Source: Vitellaria paradoxa
Taxonomy: Eukaryota; Streptophyta; Magnoliopsida; Ericales; Sapotaceae
Direction: 5' to 3'
DNA length: 64,000 nt
Assembly: GCA_019916065.1 (NCBI GenBank)
Contig: CM034234.1
Span: 14,118,520 to 14,182,519, forward strand
Numbering within the stretch: the stretch's first letter is position 1; every line of letters begins with the position of its first letter. Made by a program: the position numbers and the translations under genes. The notes under the pieces were generated by a model. That model was not told the DNA's origin and ran no database searches. It was given only the letters and a program-made list of their open reading frames with translations. Below are positions 10,315 to 21,800 of this stretch, one piece after another.

Positions 10315-12708
10315 CTAATGGGTGCCACAACTAGGAACTCTCTTAGTGCGCTCTGGGTTCCTACGTTTGTTTTCTACAACATGATGAGTCGGGGGCTCCG
10401 TCGGGTGAGAGGGTTGCTCGGTCCCCTGTGCATGGCTAAGGGGCTCCTCCAATTATACATGCATCTCAGCCTGATGCCGAGGCCTAACCTTCTTTCTCCT
10501 GACATATTGTAGTGCTGATGGTAGTCGTGGGCTGCTCCGCGGTGAAGTGGGAGTATCTAATTGGATGTCCGCTGATGGCGTAAAGTACTGAACAAAGTGT
10601 GGTGGCGACCACTCGGCAGGCTCGATGATCACTATATAATCATCAATGCGAGGTATGTCGGGAAGTATATCGAATGATGATACTAGCATGTCTAATGTCG
10701 ATAGGCCCTCTCCGACAAAAGTAGAAGGTCCAACTCTGGGTGAGGCTGATAGGCTGGCTGAGGTAGACAGTCCAACTCCAGCTGAGCTAGATGGTCCAAC
10801 TCCAGCTGAGCTAGATCTCATTTCATCCTCTTGGAGTCGGTGCTCCTCATTTATTGCTGTCATTGTCCTTCGGCCTACGGTCCTCAGGGTCATCGCTAAA
10901 CGATGCACCTCGTCCATATTAGTGCAGCTAAAGAGATCTACTGCAACCTGATGCGCTGTGACTGCAGTTTGCACCTGAAAACAATTTAAAATCAGTATTA
11001 GAAATACAACACATCCTTATTAAACAGTAGAGCGCCGATGACGCAAGTTGGAATAGTATTTACTAGTATTTCCTTAATGGCAGCCACCGACTGAGACCCA
11101 ATGGGAGGCATATCGCGAGGAGGCCCAATAGGATGCCTCGTAATCAAGTCATACCACTGCATATACGGATCCCTGCGATCCATGCGACTAGTACATGGGT
11201 AGCAGTGACCACTCGAGCACGTCGATCATTCCACGTAGCGATGTGCTCGACATGCTGTATACTCCAGCCAGTACCTGTCCTTCCTCGTCGGTCCATGATA
11301 TGTAAAGTCTGAGATGTGTCACATGTAGTGGGCTCATGTTGAACCATCCCAAACTGTCGCAACACGCGATCGGGCAAGTGCATCTCCACTATGTCATAAA
11401 AAATCAAGGGGAATCTCATCCGCCATATCTCTCGATCGTGCGCTGGGATAGGTAAGTTCACTGGGTATGGTTGCCATATCACCCGGGACTCTACCATCAA
11501 GTCAAGTTGGTCCCTATACTGAACTAGAGTACGTTCATATGTAATTATAAGGCCCATCTGCCATCTGTTAACAAATATAGTTACATATGTATATTAGTCT
11601 TTTATGAAAACAATTAGTAATTTTATTAAAATAGAAAAAAAATGAAACACATTTAACGTTGTGGTACCTGCAACCGTATGGGTCCGGCGGCCGAGCAACG
11701 GGTAATATACCAAGCTAAGGTGCATCGGGAAGAGGTGCCACATCTGGGGCATCTGCATGAGGTGCATCAGGGCCTCAGGCTGAGGTGCGTCAGCTCGTCA
11801 ATCTCGACGTCGTCCAATCGGGCGGAGTAAAGAAAACCTCTCCCATGCCCATATCTGTAAGATGGCCAGTGGACCAGCTATCTCTCTCGCCCGACTTTGC
11901 GATGCCCTGCACATCTCGCGGTACAGGTAAGCTAAAGCTATATTGGCCAACATGCTATAAGTCGCTGAGTAATGATAAAAACATCAGCGGGATCATGTTG
12001 ACAGACTTATTTGGGAACAAACACCCTCCAATCAACATAAACAAGGTTGCACGGGCATGACAGCGTATTAAATCATCGTCTGCATCGCCTAGGAGCTGTC
12101 GAAAGTGATGTTGTAACCAACTGATCCGAATGGCGTTGCCTCTAATGGCACTGGCTGGTGGTGCCACACCTAGATGGCCCTGGACAATGTCAATCCATGC
12201 CTGAGTAGTATGAATCTCATCAACGCTAGTAACGGCCATCCCATCAACTGTCAACCCAGTGATATAACTGATGTCCTCTAGTGTGATGGTGCACTTCCCG
12301 ACCGGCATATGAAAAGTGTGTGTCTCAACTCTCCACCTCTCCACAAGTGCTGTGATCAGTGGTCTATACAACATCATGATGCAACCAATGCGGTAAAAAC
12401 CGTAGACGCCTGCTTTAACGATATAATCTACAACACGGGCATCTCTGGGTGGCTCTGTCAAGTCTCTCATAAAGCGCTGGCCAGTACGAAGATCAAGAAT
12501 CGTCGGATCCTGAGCAATGAAATAGTAAATTTTAGTTAAAAATATTTATCAATTATAAATCGAATATAGTAATTAACTACATACACTCACAACATACCGC
12601 ACCATCCCATATGTCTGTAGATCTATATCTGAGTTGTGACCCTAGCACAGATGCATCATGCGGTCCTGGTGATAACAAATGAGGCTCCTGATCATGTGAG
12701 GGATCCAT
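10315..12708 (-). pseudogene. Plant mobile domain (PMD, MAIN-like) protein gene carried by the MULE, decayed
   Basis: Four exons can be traced with GT-AG borders: 12708-12598 (starts MDPSHDQEPH, 37 codons), 12509-11668, 11564-11064 and 10974-10315. The product shows PMD hallmarks: GQRFMRDL, then ERWRVETHTFHMPVG with TITLEDISYITGLTVDG, then AREIAGPLAILQIWAWERF, YRDQLD, MDRRDPYMQWYD, and a Pro/Ser-rich tail ending PSCGTH. PMD proteins (Arabidopsis MAIN, MAIL1) act in the nucleus in silencing and genome stability; the domain also occurs in transposons. Breaks: TAG at 11955-11957 with a frameshift just downstream, a frameshift near 11200, and TAA at 10453-10455. A final exon at about 10175-10090 (ending SDPDDSTP and TGA) is possible. 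It lies about 290 bp downstream of the transposase gene, on the same strand. Confidence 0.85.
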
Positions 12709-12997
12709 GACCTATACACGAAATAAAATAGTTAGTAATAGTTCAGACAATTATAGAAGGTTTACTTAAGTAAGAAAATGGTTGTAACTCAATCAAAAGG
12801 CATACAAAAAATTAACTAATTGATGAGAAATTAGATCAAACTCTTGAAATTATATAATAAAGCATAAAATTCATACATAACATACCAAATTTGTGTCTTA
12901 CGAATTACATAACAAAACAATTACAAGTCTTACAAATTTTACTAATAAAAGATAGACAAAGTCTTTCATATTACAAAATCAAGTAATCCCAAAACTA
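12709..12997 (-). other. Spacer between MULE transposase and PMD gene
   Basis: About 290 bp of AT-rich DNA that must hold the transposase 3' end and the PMD promoter if the latter is transcribed independently. Nothing specific is recognised. Confidence 0.5.
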
Positions 12998-15506
12998 CTA
13001 GCCCGAACGTTTTCCAGGACAATTCCTCTTAATATAGCCCTCCTCACGGCAAATACCGCAACGTAATTTAGTTGAACTTTCAATCCTATCCATCTCATTC
13101 CTATTACGAGTTGACATTGGCCTTCCTTTCTTGCGCTTCAAATATTGATTTGGGATGAAAGTTGGGACACTTGGCACTTCTCAATCTTTAGGATCATGTA
13201 ATGTTGGAAGCGTAGAGCATATGTGCTAACATAGGCATCAATGATGTACTCTGACGGAATCATGGACATCCAATCATAACGTCGTTCCTCACAAACTGCA
13301 ATGACATGAGAACAAGGGATGTGATAATTGGTCCATTTATCACACGTGCAGCTTTGATCTTTCAGAGAAATCACCTGTACGCGACCACTCCCATTTACAC
13401 GGTGCCCAGTTGTAACCTCGTACACACCATCTACTTAGTTAAAACGAACAATTCGGTGTCCCCGAGCACGTTCTTGATATTTAGTAATCAAGTCCAATAC
13501 CTGTGGCGGATGTCTAACCCCGGCCCCTTGAGCTGCCAATGAGACTTCATTCCTATTACTGAAATATATCATGACTTTGTAGAATGTAAACTGAGCATAT
13601 GTTGCAATAGGTAATGATCTGGCACCTCGCATGACATTGTTAAAACATTCTGAAATGTTTGTTGTGGTATTCCCATACCTATGGCCTCCATCATGACACA
13701 TTGTCCACTTATCCATTGGAATCTTATCTAAATACTTCCACGCATCATAGTTGAGTTCTTGAATTGTTTCCATTATTGAATCAAACTTTTGCACCTGTGG
13801 AGTTCTTGCAGCATGAGACATCAGCCTATTTAAATGAGAGCTAGGAAACTTTTTCTTAAAATTAGCCTCAACATGCCTCAAACAAAATCTATGGATGGTG
13901 TTAGGGGGGCCCATCCAGAACCGGGGGTGTTGATTGCAGTGGTAATGCCAATGTGTCTATCAGAAATCAAACAAATTGCTCGCCTATTTGGGACTACATG
14001 TCTCTTCACATTACGAATGAACCAGTACCAACTATCAATCGTCTCTTCATCCACAATTGCAAAAGCTAGTGGGAAGATTTGTAGGTTAGCATCACTTCCC
14101 ATTGTAATAAGCAATTTTCCTTTATACTTTCCATACAAGTGAGTGCCATCTATTGTTATGACCGGTCTGCAAAATTGGAAGCCGTCAAGTGAAGGTTTGA
14201 ATGCCCAGAAGACGTACTACAAAACGGCAGTACTTTCAACTGATCCGAGATGATAGTAGTAATCCACAACACTGCCAGGATTATATGTTTGAACTACATG
14301 TAGAAAAACTGGCAGCTTACTATAAGATTCGTCTCAATCACCGAAGATACTAGCAATAGCCTTCTGTTTCGCAGACCATGCTTTGTTATATGATATCAAG
14401 TATTGAAATTGGTTTTTTACTACCAGAGCCAAGAAACCAGCTAAAACTGACGGATCATTCTTCACCAATTCTTCAACGTGCGTTGCAACGTAATTGGCAT
14501 CTAATTGGGAGTGATCCTGATTAATTCGAGCATAAACACAAGTATGGGGGCCCTCATACTTGGTAAATTCAAATTGGCCATGTCTTCTCAATTTAGTAGC
14601 CCGCACTCGCCAAGTACAAGGAGTTTCCACAGACATCTTACATCTAATAGCCCACCTCCTAGTGTCGGACTCAACTGTCTGAAATTGAGTATTCGCTCTA
14701 ACAGAGTATGACTTCATCACATTGATTAACTCAGTTTTGTCCTTGAAGATAACTCCAACGCGAGGCTCCTCCGTCTTAGGGTCCCAATTTATGCTATGGA
14801 ACCTAGACGTGGACGCTGCAGTGCTTGTCTCAGATAAAGTTGTAAGCATTTGAGATGCGGGTTGATGGAAGCTATACTCAACCTTTTCAAGCCCCTCGTT
14901 GGCATTAAAGCCAATATCCAAGCTATCTTCATTTAACCTAAACAATGACTCTTCCTCTGCCATTATATCTTTCGTGGTCATAGGAACACCCATTTGCTCC
15001 TCATGGTTAGCTAGTTCTCAAATTGCCCCACATTCAGGAAACTCTACATGCAAGGGATTGTGAGGTAGTTGGAAATGATGAGAATTGGAAGCATATTCTC
15101 CCTCAGAGTTCATGATAGGTGTTGCCTGTAGATGAGCAATAATTGGTGTGGGTCGCGAAGTCTCAACCAACAATACTTCATACTCTATGTACAAGTCAAC
15201 ATGCGTCCATTTCAACAGAGCTATGGCATCCATCATTCCCCTAACCCCACTGTCATTTCTCACCCGAAATGGTCTGTATTGTGCTACAGTTCCGATAATC
15301 ACTGAAAACCGATATGTAACATTAACCTTCACTTGAGTCTCTTCTGCACCCAATGTATTGCATAATTCAGTTATAAGTTGCTCGTAGCTTATACTAGTAG
15401 CAACCCAAATACTATCCTCATACTCACGATCATAGGATAACCCTTCATCTGTTGAGATTACATTCCCACCCCAAAAACAAAACACAGTGATGTATTGTTC
15501 CGTCAT
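12998..15506 (-). pseudogene. MULE (MuDR/mudrA-type) transposase, multiply disabled
   Basis: One frame can be followed from ATG 15506-15504, after an acceptor TTGTTACAG, to TAG at 12998-13000. In order it contains: an N-terminal PB1-like region (about 15500-15020); the MuDR DNA-binding region with RRWAIRCKM and CTWRVRA (about 14580-14660); and the DDE core with DGTHLYGKYKG (about 14140), the D of CLISDRHIG (about 13970) and the E of NISECFNN (about 13650). A SWIM zinc finger follows (CTCDKW...CSH, about 13310-13350), then a C-terminal zinc knuckle near 13010-13060. Damage: TGA 15018-15020, TGA 14334-14336, TAG 14217-14219, one-base shift at a G/C run near 13905-13915, TAA 13435-13437, a shift near 13190, TGA 13181-13183. 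The knuckle reads CGICREEGYIKRNC, with Tyr where His is expected. Most changes fit C-to-T decay. Confidence 0.92.
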
Positions 15507-15619
15507 CGTACCTTCTGTAACAAAAAATAGAAAATCAATATTACAAAACCTAAAATCATTAAATAACAATATTCACTTCCAAATGCAATGAAATTCACCT
15601 TTTTATTATTAATACATAT

Positions 15620-17290
15620 TTTAACTACATTCAAATATAACATTAGTACTCTAATTTAATATTATTTATTGTAATTTGATTCAAATTTCTAGAATTATTT
15701 GTAATACATAATTTAATCAAAATTATAACATTAATATTACAATTTAATGTGATTTATATATCTTAACTAGATTAAAATTTTATTAATCATTCGTGATACA
15801 TAATTTAATTATCAAGGAATATAACATTAACATTATAATTTAGGACTGTATATGCTCATTACACTCAAATTTTTAGAATTATTTATAGTAAATAACATAA
15901 TAAACAATTTAAAATTAGCATTACAATTAAATATTATATATCTTAATTACATAATTTTTTTAATTATTTCTAATAATAATTACATTCAAATATAACATTA
16001 GTACTCTAATTTAATATTATTTATTGTAATTTGATTCAAATTTCTAGAATTATTTGTAATACATAATTTAATCAAAATTCTACATTAATATTACAATTTA
16101 ATGTGATTTATATATCTTAACTAGATTAAAATTTTATTAATCATTCATAATACATAATTTGATTATTAAGGAATATAACATTAACTTTATAATTTAGGAC
16201 TGTATATTCTCATTACATTCAAATTTTTAGAATTATCTCTAGCACATAAAGTAATACATAATTTAAATTTAGCACTATAATGTAATATTATGTATCATAA
16301 TTAGATTAAAAATTTTTTAATCATTTGCAATACATAACTTAATTATTAAGGAATACAACATTAACATTATAATTCAATACTGTATATTCTAATTACATTC
16401 AAATGTTTAGAATTATTTGTAGTAAATAACATAACAAACAATTTAAAATTAGCATTACAATTTAATATTATATATCTTAATTACATAATTTTTTTTTAAT
16501 TATTTCTAATATTAATTACATTCAAATATAACATTAGTACTCTAATTTAATATTATTTATTGTAACTTGATTCAAATTTCTAGAATTATTTGTAATACAT
16601 AATTTAATCAAAATTCTAACATTAATATTACAATTTAATGTGGTTTATATATCTTAACTAGATTAAAATTTTATTAATCATTCGTAATACATAATTTAAT
16701 TATTAAGGAATATAACATTAACATTATAATTTAAGACTGTATATTCTCATTACATTCAAATTTTTAGAATTATCTCTAGCACATAAAGTAATAAATAATT
16801 TAAATTTAGCACTATAATGTAATATTATGTATCATAATTAGATTAGAAATTTTGTTAATCATTCGTAATACATAATTTAATTATTAAGAAATATAACATT
16901 AACATTATAATTTAAGACTGTATATTCTCATTACATTCAAAATTTTAGAATTATCTCTAGCACATAAAGTAATAAATAATTTAAATTTAGCACTATAATG
17001 TAATATTATGTATCATAATTAGATTAGAAATTTTTTAATTATTCGTAATACATAATTTAATTATTAAGGAATACAACATTAACATTATAATTCAATACTG
17101 TATATTCTAATTACATTCAAATGTTTAGAATTATTTCTAGTAAATAACATAATAAACAATTTAAAATTAGCATTACAATTTAATATTATATATCTTAATT
17201 ACATAAATTTTTTTTAATTATTTCTAATACATAGTTTAATCATCCCGAAATATAATATTAACATTATAATTTAATGTCATCCATTCTAGT
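15620..17290. repeat. AT-rich tandem repeat array, about 180-bp units, inside the MULE
   Basis: Units anchored on a TAATACATAATTTAATTATT-like core recur at about 15797, 16146, 16330, 16683, 16863 and 17043; the last three are spaced 180 bp. A second core (CATTCAAATATAACATTAGT) recurs at about 15628, 15983 and 16519, i.e. every two or three subunits (355 and 536 bp). This implies a higher-order arrangement of about nine subunits. It lies directly upstream of the transposase start, between that gene and the right TIR. There is no coding potential. Confidence 0.88.
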
Positions 17291-17701
17291 TAGACTCAAA
17301 ATTGTATATATATATATACACTTTTTTTACATCATCAAAGCTATCAAACAAACACACAAAATTACTTAAAATACCAAATTAACAGTTATGAAACTGTGAA
17401 ATATATATAATACAACACTGTCAAATTAACCCATGTCAAACTAACACACAAAAAATTAACACATTCTCAAACTAACCCACATTATCAAACTAACCCACAA
17501 ACTCAAAAAAATCTAATCTGGAAAGAAGAAGTGGTTGAGCCATGAATGGCAAAATTGGATTTTACCTTTCAAATGAGAGACCAAATCAGTGGAGTGGAGT
17601 AAAGAAGAGGAGCTGTTGTAGAAACCTAGGCCTCCTCGACGTCAGCAGTAAGTACGGGTTGTTGTCACAGACGAGAGAGAGAAAGAGAGAACTGTCGTCA
17701 C

Positions 17702-17736
<35 letters not shown>

Positions 17737-17959
17737 TGGGAAGCCTTGAGATGTCGATTGGCTGGGGGGGAAGGGTTCTAAGTTAAGCGGTTCTTGTCTG
17801 GGTCCTCGACGTCGCCGGCGGGCTGTCGTCATAGACGAGAGAGAGAGCGAGAGAGCGGGAAGTTGAGAGACTGGCTGGAGGAGGGACCCAGGGAGGTACT
17901 AAAGTTAGCAAGAAACGCAAATTGGTGTTGCGAGTGTTTGTCGGAAAAACACAGTCTGG
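17291..17959. other. MULE right subterminal region with GA runs
   Basis: Contains repeated ATTAACCCA/ACTAACCCAC-type words (17420-17500). It also has two copies, about 170 bp apart, of a block starting CCTCGACGTC (about 17633 and 17802) and running into ACGAGAGAGAG; the first holds a GA microsatellite at about 17705-17734. Short plus-strand reading frames here are products of these repeats. The transposase promoter and an untranslated first exon probably lie here. Confidence 0.55.
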
Positions 17960-18154
17960 GTCTGCAGTTGTTGAAAAACGTAGTCTAAGTTCGCGGTTCT
18001 TGCACGACAAGTTGACAGCTGCGGAGTGATATTGCGGTTTCAAAGCCACATATTCATTACGCGTTTTCATTAACAACAAACCTCCAAATTCTTTATTTTC
18101 GACAGCAATCGGGCAAAATGTGCAGCAACGATCAGTAGAATGAAAAAAAAATCC
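17960..18154 (-). repeat. MULE right terminal inverted repeat
   Basis: Reverse complement of the 8493-8690 arm, about 85% identical by eye, ending AAAAATCC at 18154 next to the 9-bp duplication. Confidence 0.9.
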
Positions 18155-18163
18155 TATGTTTGC
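18155..18163. repeat. MULE target site duplication, right copy
   Basis: TATGTTTGC, against TATGTTTGT at 8484-8492. Confidence 0.85.
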
Positions 18164-18825
18164 AACATATTTGTCTCTACTAAAAAAAAATAAAAATTAA
18201 TTGAGTCAGAGCAAGATTAACATAAAGGAGGGGCAGAGTTAATAATTTTTTAAAATAAGAAAGTAAGTATAATTTTTAAATGTTGAGGACCTTTTAGTTG
18301 AGATAACGAGAGAGATAAAGATGAGATAGATGGGTACAATTTTTAAATGTTGAGGACCTTTTAGTTAAGAGAGCGATGGAGATAAAACATGAAATCAGTA
18401 CTTGGCGGAGAAAGAAGAGAAAGACAAATGGAGTAAATAGGTTAGAAGCATATTTGCCTCTACTTAAAAAAAATTAATTGAGTCAAAGCAAGATTAACAT
18501 AAAGGAGGGTCGGACTTAATAAATTTTCAAAATAAAGAGTAATGGTAATTTTTAATGTTAAGGAATTATAAGTATAATTACTTAAATGTTTAAGGGTGGT
18601 TGGTGTAATTTAACCTAAATATTTAAGGGCTAAATGAACCGGCCAAGGCGCATGAGATCCGGCCCGTTTCACCCTGACTCGGCCATCGATCCAACATATT
18701 CCGGCCCGGCTCGGCCCACGTCCGCGCCTTCAGCAAAGGAAGGAAGGAAGCTCAGCCAATCATTTAAATGGAAGTCTAGAAAAAGATCAACTAGAACCAG
18801 AGATCGAAATTCGGGGGGTAGTAGT
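18164..18825 (+). repeat. Local direct repeats and PAT11 upstream region
   Basis: The block at about 18164-18260 (TTTGTCTCTACT ... TTGAGTCAGAGCAAGATTAACATA split by an A run) recurs at 18448-18530. A shorter unit (ATTTTTAAATGTTGAGGACC) recurs at about 18271 and 18341. The left MULE flank (8450-8490) matches 18404-18440. The MULE thus entered one copy of a local repeat. From about 18640 the sequence becomes G/C-rich and is probably the PAT11 5' UTR and promoter. Confidence 0.75.
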
Positions 18826-21800
18826 ATGGATTTCACGGAGTCCAACATCACCCCCCTCCGCTCGCCCCCCGACCACGACCCATCTCAGGTACCCCAACTC
18901 TGTCAATCCTTTTGTTGATTATTTGCCTTTCGAATCCCTGTTGACTTTTAATCTATCACAACTCTTGATTTCTTTACTTTTCTTTTATACATACATGCAT
19001 ATATATATATATATATATATTTCTGTTTGGCTGCTGAATTCTTCGTTATTTTCCCAAAAGGGATAGTTGGAAATTTCGGTTCTTGGAATTGTGATCAAAC
19101 CGATGCATAAATGGACTTCTTTTTTTTTTATTATTAAATTTCAAATTTAGTTGGGTTTGTGCCGGTTGCGTAAATGGAACTGTGGGTTTTTAAATGTATC
19201 AGCGAGCTTTAATCAATACTTTCCAATTCAGTATGTAAATGTTTTGTGTGCGCGCGCATGTGAAAGCCATTGTTTCCCCCAAGCAACAGTAGACAGTTGA
19301 GCGTTCTTTCCATGCTTTCAATACCACAGTTTCAATTTTTTTGGCAAGTGTAATTAGGAAATTTAGATTTCTATTCTACTTTGTAACTGGCTAAAGTGGT
19401 ATTATCTTCGTCTGCAGGTTCAATAGAACATTTCCACCCATACCCGTATGCACTTGATAGCTTCGGCGAATAGAAATTTTGTATCTATGTACTTATGTAA
19501 ATTCATGGATTTTTTCGTGATACTAGTTTTGTCCAAGAGCTTAAGCTACAATATTAGTGCATAGAAAATACATTAATGTTTAGTTTTTATCATCTAGTTC
19601 GAAATTTCAAACTGTTACAGGCATTTTGCTTTTACTTACATGTGTAGAGACATTTTTAAAGGTGTAGGGTCGAAGATCTTAAGTTGGTAGATTCCATGCA
19701 AGAGCTCAACTCACCATATAAATCCTTATGAGCTTTAGGATGAGTTTTAGAAGTGTCAAAAATCCAGAAATCAGCGATTCCCAGTAATTGAGCATGAAGC
19801 TTGCTGGAAGCTTATAGGAGCAAATAAAAACAGTACCCTCCACAGGATAGCTGTTGGGTGACTTTCTTCAAAAGAGCTCAAAGCATGTTCCTGTAGCTTC
19901 CACTGGAACTGCATAGGATAAGTGCTGGTACCTTAGCACAAGGAGGGATATACACACCTATAATTCTTTATCAAATCTTTGCTTTTTAGATTATGTTGAA
20001 GGACGTTATGTTCGTCAACGAGTTAATTGACATGTTTCACATTTGGCCATGTTGTATTTAGGAGCTAAGCAAGGATTATCAGTCGATAAGAACGTGAAGT
20101 CATTGCATCTATTCTATCTTAAGCCTTATAACCAAATTTCTACATAGTGCAAGTTTTGTTGGTCTTTGTCTTTACATCAGATCGAGGTTTTACCTTATTC
20201 AAGGATTTTTTCATTAAAGACGTGTTCATTTGTGGGTTGCTTTAATATACTGTTAATCTGGCTATGATTGACAATTCATATTCATTGAAGAATACTAGTA
20301 ATGACTTTCTCGAGTAACCTTGCACGTGCAATTTTCACTTGCCAATCTTGAGGGGAAGGGATTCTCTTCCTTTAGCTAGGGAATTCTATTCTTACTTTTA
20401 TGACATGAATTGGGATTATTCTTTCCTCTGTAATTATGTTAGGAAAGTTTAAATCATTCTTAAGCTAGTTTTTATAGTCTGTACTTTCCAAATTCCTTGT
20501 CCCACCTATCCTACTTTCTTCCCTATAAAAGGTACTATCGCTCCCACAAAGAGTGAAATGGTTATTGTCCTTACCAAAGCTGGGTTCCCTTGTGTTTCAG
20601 AGATTTTACCTCACGGTAAACTTATACATAATCTTGGAAGGACTTTCTCAAGTAAACCTTGCATATGGGATTTTCAAATGGCTTTTGCTCGATAATATTT
20701 AATTTGGAAGGCTCTACATTCTTATTGCAAATTTGAGGCTTTAAAATATTTTTCACAAGTTTTACTGTTCATTATTCTTAGCTTATATGGTTCATGATAT
20801 TTTGAAGTATGCTAATATGAATCAATCACAATAAACAGTCAATCCCACCACAAGTGCAAAAAAATTAAGAGATGAACACTAAGAATTTAATGAGGAAAAC
20901 CCTTCACGAATAAAAGGTAAAAAACTTCAGGTCACAAATACCAAAATCATCTACCATATGCAAGTTGGTTACAACAGATTGGCCACAATAGAATACATAG
21001 TCTATTCCCAAACCTTGTGCACATTGATCATAGTGGAGCGCCTTCATCAACACGTGATGAAGAATCTGACTCCTTCACTAACACATAATGAATAGCACAA
21101 ACAATCTTTTGAATGCTCACACACAGTGGTTGATAGAAAATCCATCTTGGCTGAGTGTGGGTGGAAGTTTCCTTGAAGCATAATTGGTGTATTATGTTTT
21201 TCTCTTTGCAGAAACCTAGGAAAAGGCTCCTTAAATAGATGAGGTTCAATCCAATGCGTTGCAAAATTTTCGATTCATTATTTTTAATTCTACACAATAA
21301 CCCAATATTATTTATTTAAAATTAGATCTCATCCACTATCTTTTAAATTAAAATATGTGATAATATATATGTATATATATAAATAGGTTCTCTTCCTCCT
21401 TTAATGGAGGTCTTGGTCGACAAGGAGGATGACTCGATGGCAAGGGGAAAGGCCACTAGAACTGGGGTGGTTGGTGGTAGTGACTGGCGGATCAAGAATA
21501 AGCTCAATTAGTTTGGTGGTTGGACTGGTGTGTTGTGGAAAGAGGAAGAGTCGCTGGCATTCTAGATCTTCCGAATGGGTTTGATGGAGCCAATGCTGGC
21601 TTGGTTCTTTTTGGTTGGGACTGGTTTGTTTGTGGCTAGGTTGATGCATGGACTGGACGAGGTGGTGGTTGACTATGTTGTCATAGGAAGGGACACCAGG
21701 AAGGGGCTTGGTTGGCTTACGGGGTGTGTGTGAAAAGGTTGTTGCCTCTAGTTTGGCCGAGCAGTGGGTGTGCGGTTGGTGGTGTTCACTAAAGAAAAGG

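Larger units (their letters stand above)
8493..18154 (-). mobile_element. Mutator-like element (MULE), 9.66 kb, with transposase, PMD gene and captured host exon
   Basis: The element runs from GGATTTTT at 8493 to AAAAATCC at 18154. Its ends are inverted repeats of about 190 bp, and a 9-bp duplication flanks it. Inside, all genes read on the minus strand: transposase (15506-12998), PMD gene (12708-10315) and a tryptophan synthase beta exon (9198-9101). A tandem array (about 15620-17290) lies between the right TIR and the transposase. The outer sequence on either side rejoins into a repeat found again at 18404-18530, which independently supports the borders. Both main genes carry several stops and frameshifts, so this copy is dead. 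It could still be moved by a live relative, since its ends are recognisable. Confidence 0.9.

Noticed and set aside
17542..18079. Reading frames on both strands near the right MULE end
   Set aside because: They consist of GA repeats and inverted-repeat sequence.
18634..18825. Upstream in-frame ATG that would extend PAT11 by 64 residues
   Set aside because: The extension is low-complexity and absent from the family; probably 5' UTR.
20290..20690. LTR-like stretch with a TATA-like box in PAT11 intron 1
   Set aside because: Suggestive phrases repeat, but no ends, primer site or duplication could be found.
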